NCBI GenBank assembly: GCA_020002265.1
Contig: CP048228.1
Coordinates: 1-64,000, forward strand
Source of the DNA: Anaplasmataceae bacterium AB001_6
GTDB taxonomy: Bacteria; Pseudomonadota; Alphaproteobacteria; Rickettsiales; Anaplasmataceae
Direction of reading: 5' to 3'
DNA: 64,000 nt
Shown piece by piece: positions 9,918 through 18,733 of the stretch. Below the pieces are notes generated by a model. That model was not told where the DNA came from and did no database searches. It was given only the letters and a program-made list of their open reading frames with translations. Within the stretch, counting starts at the first letter, position 1, and each line of letters opens with the position of its first letter. The position numbers and the translations under genes were made by a program.

Positions 9918-10637
9918 TCATAATAAATCTATAATCAGATTATCATAGATCAAAAACATAACTTCCCCAAGAGCATGTGCATCTTCTGCAAAATTTTTAT
10001 TGCTATTATATTCAGCATCATCTATATCAGGAAATATCTCACTCCTCAAACCTGTAAGACCAACAGAATAACTAAAACCATTATCTATGGTATCAACATC
10101 CATTGCTGCAATATCACTACCATCTTTATTGTCATTTTTTGTTTTGGACGCATCAATTGTATCTCCTTGATTACATTTTATGTTTTGGACATTAACCATG
10201 AATTTAACATCATGAAGGCTATTAAATTCCTTAATTAACGAACAGCTAAAGGTTACATTTTGCTCTTTTACTACATTTTTCCCGTTATAGTTAAATATAA
10301 CATCGTCAACACTACACAAAAAACTAACCTTTTGCTGGAAATAAACGCCTTCGTCGTAACACATCATAGATTGCGTTATATTATCCATAGATATTACAAG
10401 CTCTCTAGCAACAAAGTCTTCTTTATCCTCTGGCAGTCCGTCAAATAAACTCTCCATCTTTTTAATTAATACATGATCATAATCATTCTCATAGAGAATA
10501 CTCTTAGAGTCTACAAAGAATTTCACTGAAAAAACTATATTCTCAGCTTTGCCTTTCATTTCATCAGATGTAATAGAATAACGTGATGACTTTCTCACAC
10601 TTATTATTTCTCCATTTTTTCCCTCAAAATAAACCAT
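9918..10637 (-). CDS. Tandem-family hypothetical protein, copy 3
   Basis: 239 aa. Clear paralogue of copy 2, with the start MVYFEGKNGEIISVRKSS, then KEDFVARELVISMDNI, QQKVSFLCSVDDVIF, VTFSCSLIKEF and the terminal LGEVMFLIYDNL. Compared with copy 2 it has an extra Asp/Asn/Lys-rich stretch (about residues 155-180) in the variable C-terminal half. The start is supported by the conserved leader and a GGA-type ribosome-binding site at 10638-10645. The decayed copy lies immediately upstream. Function is unknown. Confidence 0.75.
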   Translation of the reverse strand: MVYFEGKNGEIISVRKSSRYSITSDEMKGKAENIVFSVKFFVDSKSILYENDYDHVLIKKMESLFDGLPEDKEDFVARELVISMDNITQSMMCYDEGVYFQQKVSFLCSVDDVIFNYNGKNVVKEQNVTFSCSLIKEFNSLHDVKFMVNVQNIKCNQGDTIDASKTKNDNKDGSDIAAMDVDTIDNGFSYSVGLTGLRSEIFPDIDDAEYNSNKNFAEDAHALGEVMFLIYDNLIIDLL

Positions 10638-10666
10638 GATTCCTATATTAAAATTAAAATAAAATA
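10638..10666 (-). promoter_or_regulatory. Conserved leader of tandem-family copy 3
   Basis: On the minus strand TTTTATTTTAATTTTAATAT precedes AGGAATC and the ATG. It shares the TTTATTTTAATTTT(G)-ATA core with copies 4 and 5. Confidence 0.5.
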
Positions 10667-10739
10667 ACAGTCATATCAAAATCTCTATCATTCCATCTTC
10701 GATATAACAAAAACCATTGCAAATGAAGCTAAAATTTAT

Positions 10740-11300
10740 AAGAAATTCTCATAAACCAAAAACTCAATTTTTTTATGGCCTACACATTTGTAGCTGATCT
10801 ATCTCATAACTAGAAGCAAAAAATAAACTATGTACATCATCATTGATAATAAATATTCCAGATTCAAAAGAACTTTATATCTCTTATTCTAGCTGCAAAA
10901 GAAAAACACTGTAATTAGTAGAATTATCAATAGCATCAGAGCTTGCACTTATAATAAGTCTTTATTTTTTGATTAATAAATCCAACTTGGAAGATGAAAA
11001 TTTAACACCTGTTAGATTATATTTGAAATGATTGAATTCAAATTCACGGATAAAATACAAGAAATCTTTTACCGAAGATCCTTATTAGCAAAAAGAATCA
11101 CAGATTAATCCTTGTTATTTATGAATATTGTAACTTCCCTGGAGGCAAAATCTTCTTTATCTCCTGATTTCTTTTAAAAAAATGATAAATCTTTTTAGTA
11201 GACACAAGGCTAAATTTTTATAATCTACAGAAAATTCCAATGAGAATAACTCTACCTTTACCTTGTTATTCTCACCCCTATATCAAAATCAAACAGTAAT
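10740..11300 (-). pseudogene. Decayed copy of the tandem family
   Basis: No intact reading frame, but stretches read like the neighbouring copies on the minus strand. At 11125-11200 the bases for an 'EE(I/V)xI...DKEDF(A/L)..' segment line up with 10390-10480 in copy 3 (shared pieces such as AAATCTTCTTTATC versus AAGTCTTCTTTATC), followed by the Lys/Phe-rich stretch. At 10740-10780 the pattern resembles the C-terminal LGE...Y-x-N segment. At its 5' side (11276-11294) the conserved family leader CTATATCAAAAT is still recognisable. Frameshifts and stops break all frames. This explains most of the 700-base gap between copies 3 and 4. Confidence 0.6.
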
Positions 11301-11354
11301 CACACTGAGGATTTAACAAACCTACCTTCCTTCAGTGTGATCAAGGCATCTATA

Positions 11355-12107
11355 TTATGTTATGATACCTGTCAAAAAATCCTCATAGACTGAGAATATA
11401 ATTTCTCCAATAGTGTCTATACCAATATTAAGATGAATTTCTTCATCATTACCAGAAGTAATCAATAGATTAGATATAGCATCACTGTCAGCAAACATCC
11501 CATCCTTGAAATATTCATGAGTAATAGAATATTTAAAACCTTCTGCTACTGGGAAAGCAGCAGGTGTAGTACCCTTGCTAGCTATCTTGAGATCTCCCTC
11601 TGTTCCAGTACTAGATTTTAAATCTTTGATTCCCAGTTCTACAGTAACTGTGTCATTAGGTTCTGAATAAGACCTAGATAAAGTGCAATCAAAACTTGCA
11701 AAATCATACTTTGTTATATCAGACAGATTCCAAGACATTCCATCCTTAATACCATCTTTGAACTTAATATCATTGATATTGCAAGAAAAAGTAATATCCT
11801 GTCTAAACGATTTATCATCTTCACTGAAAAACTTTATAGATTTTTTTTCATTATGTATAAAAATCACCCAATGCCTCTGAAGAAATCCTTCTTGCTTTGT
11901 ATTCCAATCAAAATAACACACCTTCTTTCTGTTATGATCATCACAAACTGCATCACCATTTTCACGCTCTGCAAAGAACGTCAGGGAAAAGTTTTGGGGG
12001 TATCCATCTTTGATATCAGTACCCGAGTCGTTGTTTTGAAATGCTTCTCGCACATTCATTATTTTTCCATTATGATCTTCACTCTTACGACATTTATAAG
12101 TAAACAT
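11355..12107 (-). CDS. Tandem-family hypothetical protein, copy 4
   Basis: 250 aa. More diverged N-terminus (MFTYKCRKSEDHNGKIMNVRE), but the family core is plain: QNFSLTFFAE, then FRQDITFSCNINDIKF, FASFDCTLSRSY, and the terminal IGEIIFSVYEDFL. The C-terminal half also shares FKYSITHEYFKDGMFADSD with copy 5 (YSVTDKDFKDDGMFAES), so copies 4 and 5 form a subgroup. The ATG at 12107 has an AGAAGGAT ribosome-binding site within the conserved leader. No signal peptide or membrane span is visible. Function is unknown. Confidence 0.75.
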   Translation of the reverse strand: MFTYKCRKSEDHNGKIMNVREAFQNNDSGTDIKDGYPQNFSLTFFAERENGDAVCDDHNRKKVCYFDWNTKQEGFLQRHWVIFIHNEKKSIKFFSEDDKSFRQDITFSCNINDIKFKDGIKDGMSWNLSDITKYDFASFDCTLSRSYSEPNDTVTVELGIKDLKSSTGTEGDLKIASKGTTPAAFPVAEGFKYSITHEYFKDGMFADSDAISNLLITSGNDEEIHLNIGIDTIGEIIFSVYEDFLTGIIT

Positions 12108-12140
12108 ATCCTTCTATCCCAAAATTAAAATAAAAATTTT
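12108..12140 (-). promoter_or_regulatory. Conserved leader of tandem-family copy 4
   Basis: Minus-strand TTTTATTTTAATTTTGGGAT, then AGAAGGATATG, nearly identical to the copy 5 leader (TTTATTTTAATTTTGGTATA then AAAGGATATG). Confidence 0.55.
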
Positions 12141-12164
12141 CCTTAATATAACACATTTAACTGT

Positions 12165-12875
12165 CTATATTAATAAGCCCTCAAAGAAGTTTCCATAAGC
12201 CAAATATGCAAGCTCTCCAAGAGATTCTTCACTTACAAGACGGCCTACTTCATAGTTTGCAGAAATAGGAAATAACTCAGATAGACCCTTCTCACTTTCA
12301 GCAAACATTCCATCATCCTTAAAATCTTTATCAGTCACAGAGTAAATAATATTGTCTTTTTTATGCTGATCTAAGAACATAGACTCATTCAGTTCCTCTC
12401 CTTTTGCAGTAAAAGAAAACACATTTTCCATTTGCATTATAAAAGGAGTAGTAGTAAAAGGAGCATCGTCAGATGTCTGATAATTTTTAATTAATGAACA
12501 ATCAAATTTTGTTAACGCATATGCTTCCAAAGTACCATTATCCTTATATAAATTCTCATTAATTGTACAAGAGAAAGTAATTTTTTGCTGCCATGAATTA
12601 TCCCCATCATTAACAATATATGGCAATATCTTTATATCTCTCATACAAACTTCAATCTCTTTGCTTGGAATGGATTCCTCTATACTGGTCTTTCCCCTAC
12701 CAAAAAAGCAAGATATTTTGTTAATAAGATGATAACCAAGTCCAAACCAGCTATTCGTATTATCTTTGTAAAATTCTACCAAATAAAGGCTTTTACCCGT
12801 ATTTTCATCTCTATGAAAAGAACTTGATTTTTCGTACAAAACCTTCTCTTCCTTATTTTTAAAAAAATAAACCAT
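12165..12875 (-). CDS. Tandem-family hypothetical protein, copy 5
   Basis: 236 aa, the promoter-proximal copy of the array. It begins MVYFFKNKEEKVLYEKSSS and has the core QQKITFSCTINENLY, LTKFDCSLIKNY and the end LGELAYLAYGNFF. It shares the DGMFAES segment with copy 4. A GRGKTS stretch near residue 70 looks superficially like a P-loop, but it is unique to this copy and lacks the surrounding pattern, so no nucleotide binding is claimed. The ATG sits 5 bases after AAAGGA. Function is unknown. Confidence 0.75.
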   Translation of the reverse strand: MVYFFKNKEEKVLYEKSSSFHRDENTGKSLYLVEFYKDNTNSWFGLGYHLINKISCFFGRGKTSIEESIPSKEIEVCMRDIKILPYIVNDGDNSWQQKITFSCTINENLYKDNGTLEAYALTKFDCSLIKNYQTSDDAPFTTTPFIMQMENVFSFTAKGEELNESMFLDQHKKDNIIYSVTDKDFKDDGMFAESEKGLSELFPISANYEVGRLVSEESLGELAYLAYGNFFEGLLI

Positions 12876-12906
12876 ATCCTTTTATACCAAAATTAAAATA
12901 AATAAT
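12876..12906 (-). promoter_or_regulatory. Conserved leader of tandem-family copy 5
   Basis: Minus-strand TTATTTTAATTTTGGTATAA then AAGGATATGG. It is the best match to the copy 4 leader and carries the ribosome-binding site AAGGA. Confidence 0.55.
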
Positions 12907-13129
12907 AATCATACTAAAAACTTAATGCATTCGCTTGCATTATCAAAAGCCCTAAAAATAACATCAATTAAATATTTTTTTGAAAATTTTATTGCAATAA
13001 AATCATTTATATTGATATGCAAGATTTTTCACGCTATCACTAAAGTGATCATAAAGATAATGTATCAGAAACAAGAAATCTCTTTGCGACAAAATTGCCT
13101 GAATAAAAAATAAATTAGGATAGCTAATC
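12907..13129. other. Gene-poor AT-rich stretch
   Basis: Between the first copy of the tandem family and a possible coding remnant. Only short open frames occur, with no recognisable protein or RNA. It probably holds the promoter of the array. Confidence 0.4.
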
Positions 13130-13330
13130 ATTACTTATTTCATCTATAAAAGAAGCAATAACATGTTCATCACATAATTGATAAACTCCAAGCAGAACAC
13201 TAAGATTCTTTCTAACCAGATCTCCTATTGTAAACTCAAACACAAAAATATTACTTTCTGCGTTCTAAGTAGTATGCCTCCTCTATTAGTACGATCTTCC
13301 TTATCATAACATGTGTTAAATATTAAAATC
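13130..13330 (-). pseudogene. Possible degraded coding remnant
   Basis: On the minus strand two neighbouring frames read like one broken protein. One gives NTCYDKEDRTNRGGILLRTQ. The other gives NIFVFEFTIGDLVRKNLSVL, continues through GVYQLCDEHVIASFIDEI, and then stops. Composition is protein-like rather than random AT-rich sequence. The family is not recognised, and no intact start or full frame remains. Confidence 0.3.
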
Positions 13331-13589
13331 AATTTATCCATAAACAATTGTATTTTTCATGATATATAAGAAAAAAAGCCATAAATACTACCATAAGCAT
13401 TAAAAATACATACTAAGCATACATCTCTCTCAGAAGCTGAGAATGTACATTTTTTGCTACTTCTCTTTTTGAAAGATAGCTCACAATACCAGTATAAAAA
13501 CAAATTGTGGTTAATAATTTTATATCTTATACTATAGTTTTTTGATAAAAAAAAATTATAATTGCGGTAGGTGAATGCAAACCTGATGT

Positions 13590-13676
13590 GCCTTTGTGGT
13601 GGAATTGGTAGACGCGATAGACTCAAAATCTGTTGTTCGCAAGGACGTGCTGGTTCGAGTCCAGCCAGAGGCACCA
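13590..13676 (+). tRNA. tRNA-Leu (anticodon CAA)
   Basis: 87 nt including an encoded CCA. Acceptor GCCTTTG pairs with CAGAGGC, followed by discriminator A and CCA. The D-arm region holds GGAATTGGTAGAC. The anticodon stem ATAGA/TCTGT encloses loop CTCAAAA, giving anticodon CAA. A long variable arm (GTTCGCAAGGAC) follows, then the T-arm GCTGG-TTCGAGT-CCAGC. The long variable arm and anticodon identify leucine. Confidence 0.97.
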
Positions 13677-13810
13677 TGCATACCTTAAAGTAAATCTCTT
13701 ATTTCTTCTCTTTCATTTTAAGCAGATAGGTGATTTTCATACTACTTTGTTTGCCATGAATAGCACGCAAAACAAAAGGGATATATCATATATACAGAAA
13801 GAATAACAAC

Positions 13811-14692
13811 TTAAAGCAAAGAATAGATTGGATAATTATTCATGTAATATTTATCCTTATCTTCGACAAATTTACATATATCAAAATATGATCTAATCAT
13901 CTTCTGTAAAACGTATAGATCATTAGAATTTTGGAAGAACTTTTTACAATTCTCAAGCAGCAAATTCTCCGACGGAAATAAAAATTCTTCTATTAAGCCA
14001 TAGCCATGCATAATAATTCTGTGTACTACACATTGCAACATATAATTGTATATACTTTCCTTTTCACTTTGATAACTTATTGATGGCATAATATAAGGTA
14101 TCCCAGATTCCGATATACTGCGCAAAATATCTCTGAAAATAACAATCCCATTATTCCTTTTAATATATAGCGCTCTTCCTACAGAACCATATGATAAAGC
14201 TATCACTGATTTATCTGTTATATCGCTTACAAAAGCAATTTGTGATTCCGTCAGTGCATTGAAATTCAAAACAAAAGAACGAGAAATTACTGTATCCAAC
14301 ACCCTTGATAGATCGTGACTAATGATAACTACCATAACATTCCGTGGAATACCTTCCAAAAGCTTTAATAAAACTTTCTGATTTCTTTCAGGCATCAGGT
14401 GAAAATTATCAAACATTATAAACTTGCGTTGTTTCATATTTGCAAAGCGAAAAATAGAATATGTAAAATCACGTAATTCTGCAATACGCACACCTTTGCA
14501 ATCCAAACAATGAACATTTGGATGATTTATATCGTCAGTTTCTAATGCCCAACATACAAAAGATCTAAATAATGAAGCTTTGCCAATACCCTCTATTCCA
14601 TTCCATAACCAAACAGATATTTTATCATAGTTAACCATAATGAATTTTTTCTGTTCTTTATGCCCAATTAATTTTCTATTGTGTACGATCAT
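13811..14692 (-). CDS. holB: DNA polymerase III delta-prime-like subunit
   Basis: 293 aa. Clamp-loader AAA+ ATPase-like protein of the replisome. Visible features are a degenerate P-loop WNGIEGIGKASLFRSF (about 30-45), FIMFDNFHLMPERNQKVLLKLLEGIP (about 90-115, the Walker B/sensor region with LLKLLEEP-like wording) and ISHDLSRVLDTVISRSF (sensor 1 and the SRC-like motif, here SRS). The zinc-binding Cys set of gamma/tau is reduced to CLDC. It overlaps pyrF by 4 bases (ATGA), so translation is probably coupled. Alphaproteobacterial delta-prime is similarly short and degenerate. Function as delta-prime rather than another AAA+ protein is inferred from the motif order. Confidence 0.75.
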   Translation of the reverse strand: MIVHNRKLIGHKEQKKFIMVNYDKISVWLWNGIEGIGKASLFRSFVCWALETDDINHPNVHCLDCKGVRIAELRDFTYSIFRFANMKQRKFIMFDNFHLMPERNQKVLLKLLEGIPRNVMVVIISHDLSRVLDTVISRSFVLNFNALTESQIAFVSDITDKSVIALSYGSVGRALYIKRNNGIVIFRDILRSISESGIPYIMPSISYQSEKESIYNYMLQCVVHRIIMHGYGLIEEFLFPSENLLLENCKKFFQNSNDLYVLQKMIRSYFDICKFVEDKDKYYMNNYPIYSLL

Positions 14693-15390
14693 TGTGAAAA
14701 AATGTTAGAAAGTGTACTTTTTAAATCACCAGATTGCATCACAGATCTACCCATTACCAAATAATCTGCACCATTATCAAGGGCATCCTTGGGTAACATA
14801 ACTCTTTTTTGATCTTGTATATCTCCTTGCAAATTTACTCTAATTCCTGGAACAACAGTTAAAAAATTTGCACCAAACTTCTTCTTAATGGAATTAGCTT
14901 CATATCCAGAACAGACTACTCCATCTAATTTACAACTATAAGATAATTCAGCAAGCTCCATGACATTATCTGCTACATCACCAGAAAGCCCAATAACTGA
15001 TATATCATCTTTTTGCATACTAGTTAAGATGGTAACTCCTAGCAGTTTAGTTTTAACTGTACTATTTCTTATAATATCCACAGCTTCCCTTAACATTTTT
15101 ACTCCCCCTAACGAATGTATTGTGAGCATATCTACATCATGTTTAGCTAAAACTTCCAATGCTCTACAAACAGTATTTGGGATATCATGCAATTTCAGAT
15201 CGAGAAATACTCGTATATCATGCTGTCTTTTAAATTTTAAAATGCCATCTATTCCATATGCACAAAAAAACTGTAAGCCAAATTTAAATGCATAACATAA
15301 ATCTTTAGCCTGTGTGATATAATCTTCAGCCAATTTTATATCACTAGTATCAATGGCTAGAATAATTTTTTCTCTACTTAGATATGTCAT
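14689..15390 (-). CDS. pyrF: Orotidine 5'-phosphate decarboxylase
   Basis: 233 aa, normal length. It makes UMP from OMP, the last step of de novo pyrimidine synthesis. The catalytic Lys-Asp array is intact in FLDLKLHDIPNTV (about 62-74). Other family signatures are ILAIDTSD near the N-terminus, TIHSLGG, GVTILTS, GVVCSGYE and the phosphate-binding end GADYLVMGRSVMQSGD. The ATG at 15390 starts a two-gene run with holB. With pyrC later in the window it indicates that de novo pyrimidine synthesis is retained, unlike Rickettsia. Confidence 0.95.
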   Translation of the reverse strand: MTYLSREKIILAIDTSDIKLAEDYITQAKDLCYAFKFGLQFFCAYGIDGILKFKRQHDIRVFLDLKLHDIPNTVCRALEVLAKHDVDMLTIHSLGGVKMLREAVDIIRNSTVKTKLLGVTILTSMQKDDISVIGLSGDVADNVMELAELSYSCKLDGVVCSGYEANSIKKKFGANFLTVVPGIRVNLQGDIQDQKRVMLPKDALDNGADYLVMGRSVMQSGDLKSTLSNIFSQ

Positions 15391-15538
15391 GTATTGTGCT
15401 CTGGAACGCTAAAATTGAAAAGAAATATTGATTAAACAACACGCAACGGGGCTATTAACAGAAAATAAAACCATTATAATCTATCCTGTACAACAAGAAT
15501 CAACCTCATATTTCTGATTTTATTTTAGTAGCATATAA

Positions 15539-16942
15539 ATGCAAGATATATTTCTAACTCCTAAAAATTTAACCATCCACATAATAGGCATAGGTGGAGC
15601 TGGAATGAGTGCAATAGCAAAAATAATGCTAAGCTACGGTTTTAAGGTACAAGGCTCTGATTTAAATACAAACAGCCCCTTTCTAGAAAACCTAGAGAAA
15701 CAAGTTGAGCTATTTGATTCCCACGAAGCAAAAAATATCTTAGAAGCAGATATAGTAATATATTCAAGTGCAATAACTAATGGAAATATAGAAATACAAC
15801 ATGCTCAATCTTTGGGGTTAATTATCCTATCAAGACGCGAAACACTAGAATTAATATCCAAAAGATATAATAAAGTTGTTGCAGTAAGTGGATCACATGG
15901 AAAAACTACTGTAACAGCAATGATAGCAAGCTTGCTATCACCATTGAATCCGACCGTATTATGCGGAGGGGAAATGAGAGATTATCAAAGTAATGTTGTT
16001 ATTCCAAAAGACAACAATAGAAATATCCTGGTAATTGAAGCAGATGAATCTGACAATACCTTCAATTTCATTAAGCATGATATATCAATCATTACAAATT
16101 GTAGCCCAGATCATCTGGATTTTTACGGCAATATGGAAAATTTAAAAAAGCATATCAGTCTTTTTATAAATACCACTAATGATGTAGTTTTCATTGAACA
16201 AGATACATCAAAAGAAATTTCCGTAAATGATGATAAAAATATCAAGACATATTCTCTAAATGATTCTAGCGATATATACGCTGTTCCTCTAAACAAAGAA
16301 ATTCGCAATAATTTTACATTCTGCGATAAAGAAAACGGCAAAAAAATAGACATTCAATTTAATCTCAACGGAAAACATAATATCTTGAATGCTTTATCTG
16401 CAATATCAGTAGCATTGAGATTTGGCATAAAAGATGAAGATATACAAAAATCATTCAGAGAATTTACAGGCGTGAAAAAAAGAATGGATATATTGCTAGA
16501 ATCTGAAGATTTATCAATTATTTATGACTATGCGCACCATCCAAAAGAAATTTTAAATACTATTGATGCAGTCAAACAAATCTATAATCACAATACAAAA
16601 ATCATTGCTGTTATACAAATACATAAATTAGCGCGATTAACTAGTCTAAAACAAGAATTTAACAAGATATTTCAAAAAATAGATGTGCAAAATATTATTT
16701 TAACTCCAATATATGAGCCCAAAAAAACAAACAATAAAACAGAAAATGTACAATTAAATGAATTTTTCAAAGAAAATGAAGTTTTATGCATAATAAATTC
16801 TAACGAAGAAATCTCAGAATGCACAATCCAGAAAATACGTAATGAAAATAATTATTGCATAATATTTATGGGCGCTGGAGATATCAACAAATACGCACAT
16901 GATCTAGTAAAAAGAATAAAACACATTGAAATCCCTAACTAA
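15539..16942 (+). CDS. murC: UDP-N-acetylmuramate--L-alanine ligase
   Basis: 467 aa. It adds L-Ala to UDP-MurNAc, the first peptide step of peptidoglycan precursor synthesis. Seen are the N-terminal Rossmann motif HIIGIGGAGMSAIA (14-27), the Mur ligase ATP site VSGSHGKTTVTAM (about 116-128), EADESDNTF, NCSPDHLDFYGN, LNGKHNILNALSA and the C-terminal YDYAHHPKEI. It is divergent from the gene to its left, with about 150 bases for promoters. Together with murF at 57.9 kb it shows the cell makes peptidoglycan precursors. Length and motifs are normal, with no sign of a fusion. Confidence 0.95.
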   Translation: MQDIFLTPKNLTIHIIGIGGAGMSAIAKIMLSYGFKVQGSDLNTNSPFLENLEKQVELFDSHEAKNILEADIVIYSSAITNGNIEIQHAQSLGLIILSRRETLELISKRYNKVVAVSGSHGKTTVTAMIASLLSPLNPTVLCGGEMRDYQSNVVIPKDNNRNILVIEADESDNTFNFIKHDISIITNCSPDHLDFYGNMENLKKHISLFINTTNDVVFIEQDTSKEISVNDDKNIKTYSLNDSSDIYAVPLNKEIRNNFTFCDKENGKKIDIQFNLNGKHNILNALSAISVALRFGIKDEDIQKSFREFTGVKKRMDILLESEDLSIIYDYAHHPKEILNTIDAVKQIYNHNTKIIAVIQIHKLARLTSLKQEFNKIFQKIDVQNIILTPIYEPKKTNNKTENVQLNEFFKENEVLCIINSNEEISECTIQKIRNENNYCIIFMGAGDINKYAHDLVKRIKHIEIPN

Positions 16943-16968
16943 ATAAGAAATAAATATAGTCAAAATAG

Positions 16969-16997
16969 TGTTTTATTAAAGTAAATTAGTGTATAAT
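16969..16997 (+). promoter_or_regulatory. Likely promoter of rpsT
   Basis: A consensus -10 box TATAAT lies at 16992-16997, about 50 bases before the rpsT start. The -35 region (TGTTTT at 16969-16974, 17-base spacing) is a weak match. Confidence 0.4.
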
Positions 16998-17045
16998 TCC
17001 TGTTATTGATTTAAGTAGTAGTATAAAGGTAAGATACTTCGGATT

Positions 17046-17354
17046 ATGGCTAATACCAAAAGTGCAAAAAAAATGATACATGTCATAGAGAGACGTACGA
17101 TAAGAAATAGAATGATTAAAAATAGGGTTAAGACCATAAAGAAAAAATGTGAGCGAGATATTTCAATTTGTCTTGATAATTATTCTGCAGAAAATCAAGG
17201 AAAAGCTGTAGATTCGTTCAGAATAGCGCAAAAAGAAATTCATAAATCTGTTACAAAAGGCATAATGCATAAAAATAAAGCAGCAAGATTAGTAAGCAGA
17301 ATGAATAAAAGACTAAAAGATGCCGTTCTACAGACAAATAAGGTTGCTTCATAA
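17046..17354 (+). CDS. rpsT: Small ribosomal subunit protein bS20
   Basis: 102 aa, slightly longer than the usual 87. It binds 16S rRNA early in 30S assembly. The N-terminus MANTKSAKKMIHVIERRTIRN is the typical MANxxSAKKrxrxxexrrxxN. The body is a basic three-helix bundle, with the characteristic MHKNKAARLVSRMNKRL at 76-92. A promoter with a TATAAT box precedes it and hemH follows 111 bases downstream. Start and stop are unambiguous. Confidence 0.95.
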   Translation: MANTKSAKKMIHVIERRTIRNRMIKNRVKTIKKKCERDISICLDNYSAENQGKAVDSFRIAQKEIHKSVTKGIMHKNKAARLVSRMNKRLKDAVLQTNKVAS

Positions 17355-17465
17355 GCAGCGTTTGCAATTTGAGATGTCATCATTAAATTAATTAAATATT
17401 AATCAAGCTGAACAATTGATTTGTCTGATTTCTGTTCTCTTATTTTGCTTGTAGCAGGTGGTTTG

Positions 17466-18491
17466 ATGTCTAGCGATAAAAAAAAGGCTGTTCTGTTATT
17501 TAACCTAGGAGGGCCTGATTCTCTAGATTCAATTGAAAGTTTTCTGTTTAATCTGTTTAATGATAAATACATATTAACTATCCCAAAGTTTTTCAGATTT
17601 ATCTTAGCAAAAATAATATCAAAATCTCGGAAGAAAGCTGCAACGAGTATATATAATAAGATGGGTGGAAAATCACCGATTTTAGATGAAACAAAATTAC
17701 AGGCCAAAACTTTAGAATTAATGCTAAACTTAGGCAAATCTGCTGAGTATATTCCTCAATACAAGGTTTTTGTCGCTATGAGGCATTGGCATCCGTTTTT
17801 TAAAGAAACAATCCAACAGATTAAAAATTTTGATCCAGATGAAGTTTTTGTTTTGCCTCTTTATCCACAATATTCTACAACCACCACACTCTCTTTCTTA
17901 GATGAATACTTATCTTTAATTCCTTATAAAACGACTTTATGCTGTTGTTACTATGATAATGAAAAATATATTCAATCATTAGTGGAAAAAATAATACCTT
18001 TTTATAAAGATGCCTTCAACCATGGAGAGCCCATTATCTTGTTTTCAGCACACTCTTTACCACTTAAAATAGTAGAAAAAGGCGACCCTTATCAGTGGCA
18101 AATTGAACAAACTACTAAGCTAACAATGAAACAACTGGAGCGTCATTTTTCAAATATAAAATACAAAATATGCTATCAGAGTAAAATTGGCCCTGTAGAG
18201 TGGCTTTCACCAAATACAGAATCTGTATTAAAAGAAATTGGAGATACAATGCCGGTAGTGATAGTACCTATATCTTTTGTTTCTGAACATTCTGAAACAC
18301 TTGTCGAACTGGATATAGATTATAAGCCACTGGTAAAACATTATTACAGAGTTCCAACTGTCAGTACAAACCCAACTTTTATAGAATCTTTGGCTGATAT
18401 AATAAAGAATAAATCATGTAGATCATCATGCCCTAAACAACATACACAGTGTTGGCAAAAATTCATGATGCACTCTAAATACAAAAAATAA
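17466..18491 (+). CDS. hemH: Ferrochelatase
   Basis: 341 aa from the ATG at 17466, chosen because AGGTGG lies just upstream and the family start K(K)AVLLFNLGGPDSLDSI follows directly. A longer in-frame extension begins at 17421 with no ribosome-binding site. Ferrochelatase inserts iron into protoporphyrin IX at the inner membrane, the last step of haem synthesis. The metal-site His is in FSAHSLPLK (about 193-201) and the catalytic Glu in SFVSEHSETLVELDID (about 270-285). Near the C-terminus CRSSCPKQHTQC holds three Cys, which might ligate a [2Fe-2S] cluster as in some other bacterial and animal ferrochelatases. That point is inference. Confidence 0.93.
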   Translation: MSSDKKKAVLLFNLGGPDSLDSIESFLFNLFNDKYILTIPKFFRFILAKIISKSRKKAATSIYNKMGGKSPILDETKLQAKTLELMLNLGKSAEYIPQYKVFVAMRHWHPFFKETIQQIKNFDPDEVFVLPLYPQYSTTTTLSFLDEYLSLIPYKTTLCCCYYDNEKYIQSLVEKIIPFYKDAFNHGEPIILFSAHSLPLKIVEKGDPYQWQIEQTTKLTMKQLERHFSNIKYKICYQSKIGPVEWLSPNTESVLKEIGDTMPVVIVPISFVSEHSETLVELDIDYKPLVKHYYRVPTVSTNPTFIESLADIIKNKSCRSSCPKQHTQCWQKFMMHSKYKK

Positions 18492-18733
18492 CATATTCAG
18501 CAGAATATAAAATAGACTGAAAAATAGCATCAATAAATGGGACACTAGCCAACCCAAATACAGAGCTATTTAATTAGAAAAAATAAACAAGATCAAATAA
18601 AGTTATGCTCTTAAAGGCAATATATGCATAAATTTCTAGATGTAAATAACTTTGATCAATAGATATAACATCATGATATTTATCAGAAATATAACATGAA
18701 ACTAAATATATAAAGTTTTCACAGAAATAAATC

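Noticed and set aside
12640-12700. P-loop (GRGKTS) in tandem-family copy 5
   Set aside because: The motif is absent from the other four copies and lacks the hydrophobic strand and spacing of a Walker A site.
13357-13677. 106-residue minus-strand open frame across the tRNA-Leu
   Set aside because: Its first part (text like PARPCEQQILSLSRLP) is simply the antisense of the tRNA gene, a well-known false protein. The rest is AT-rich with no family.
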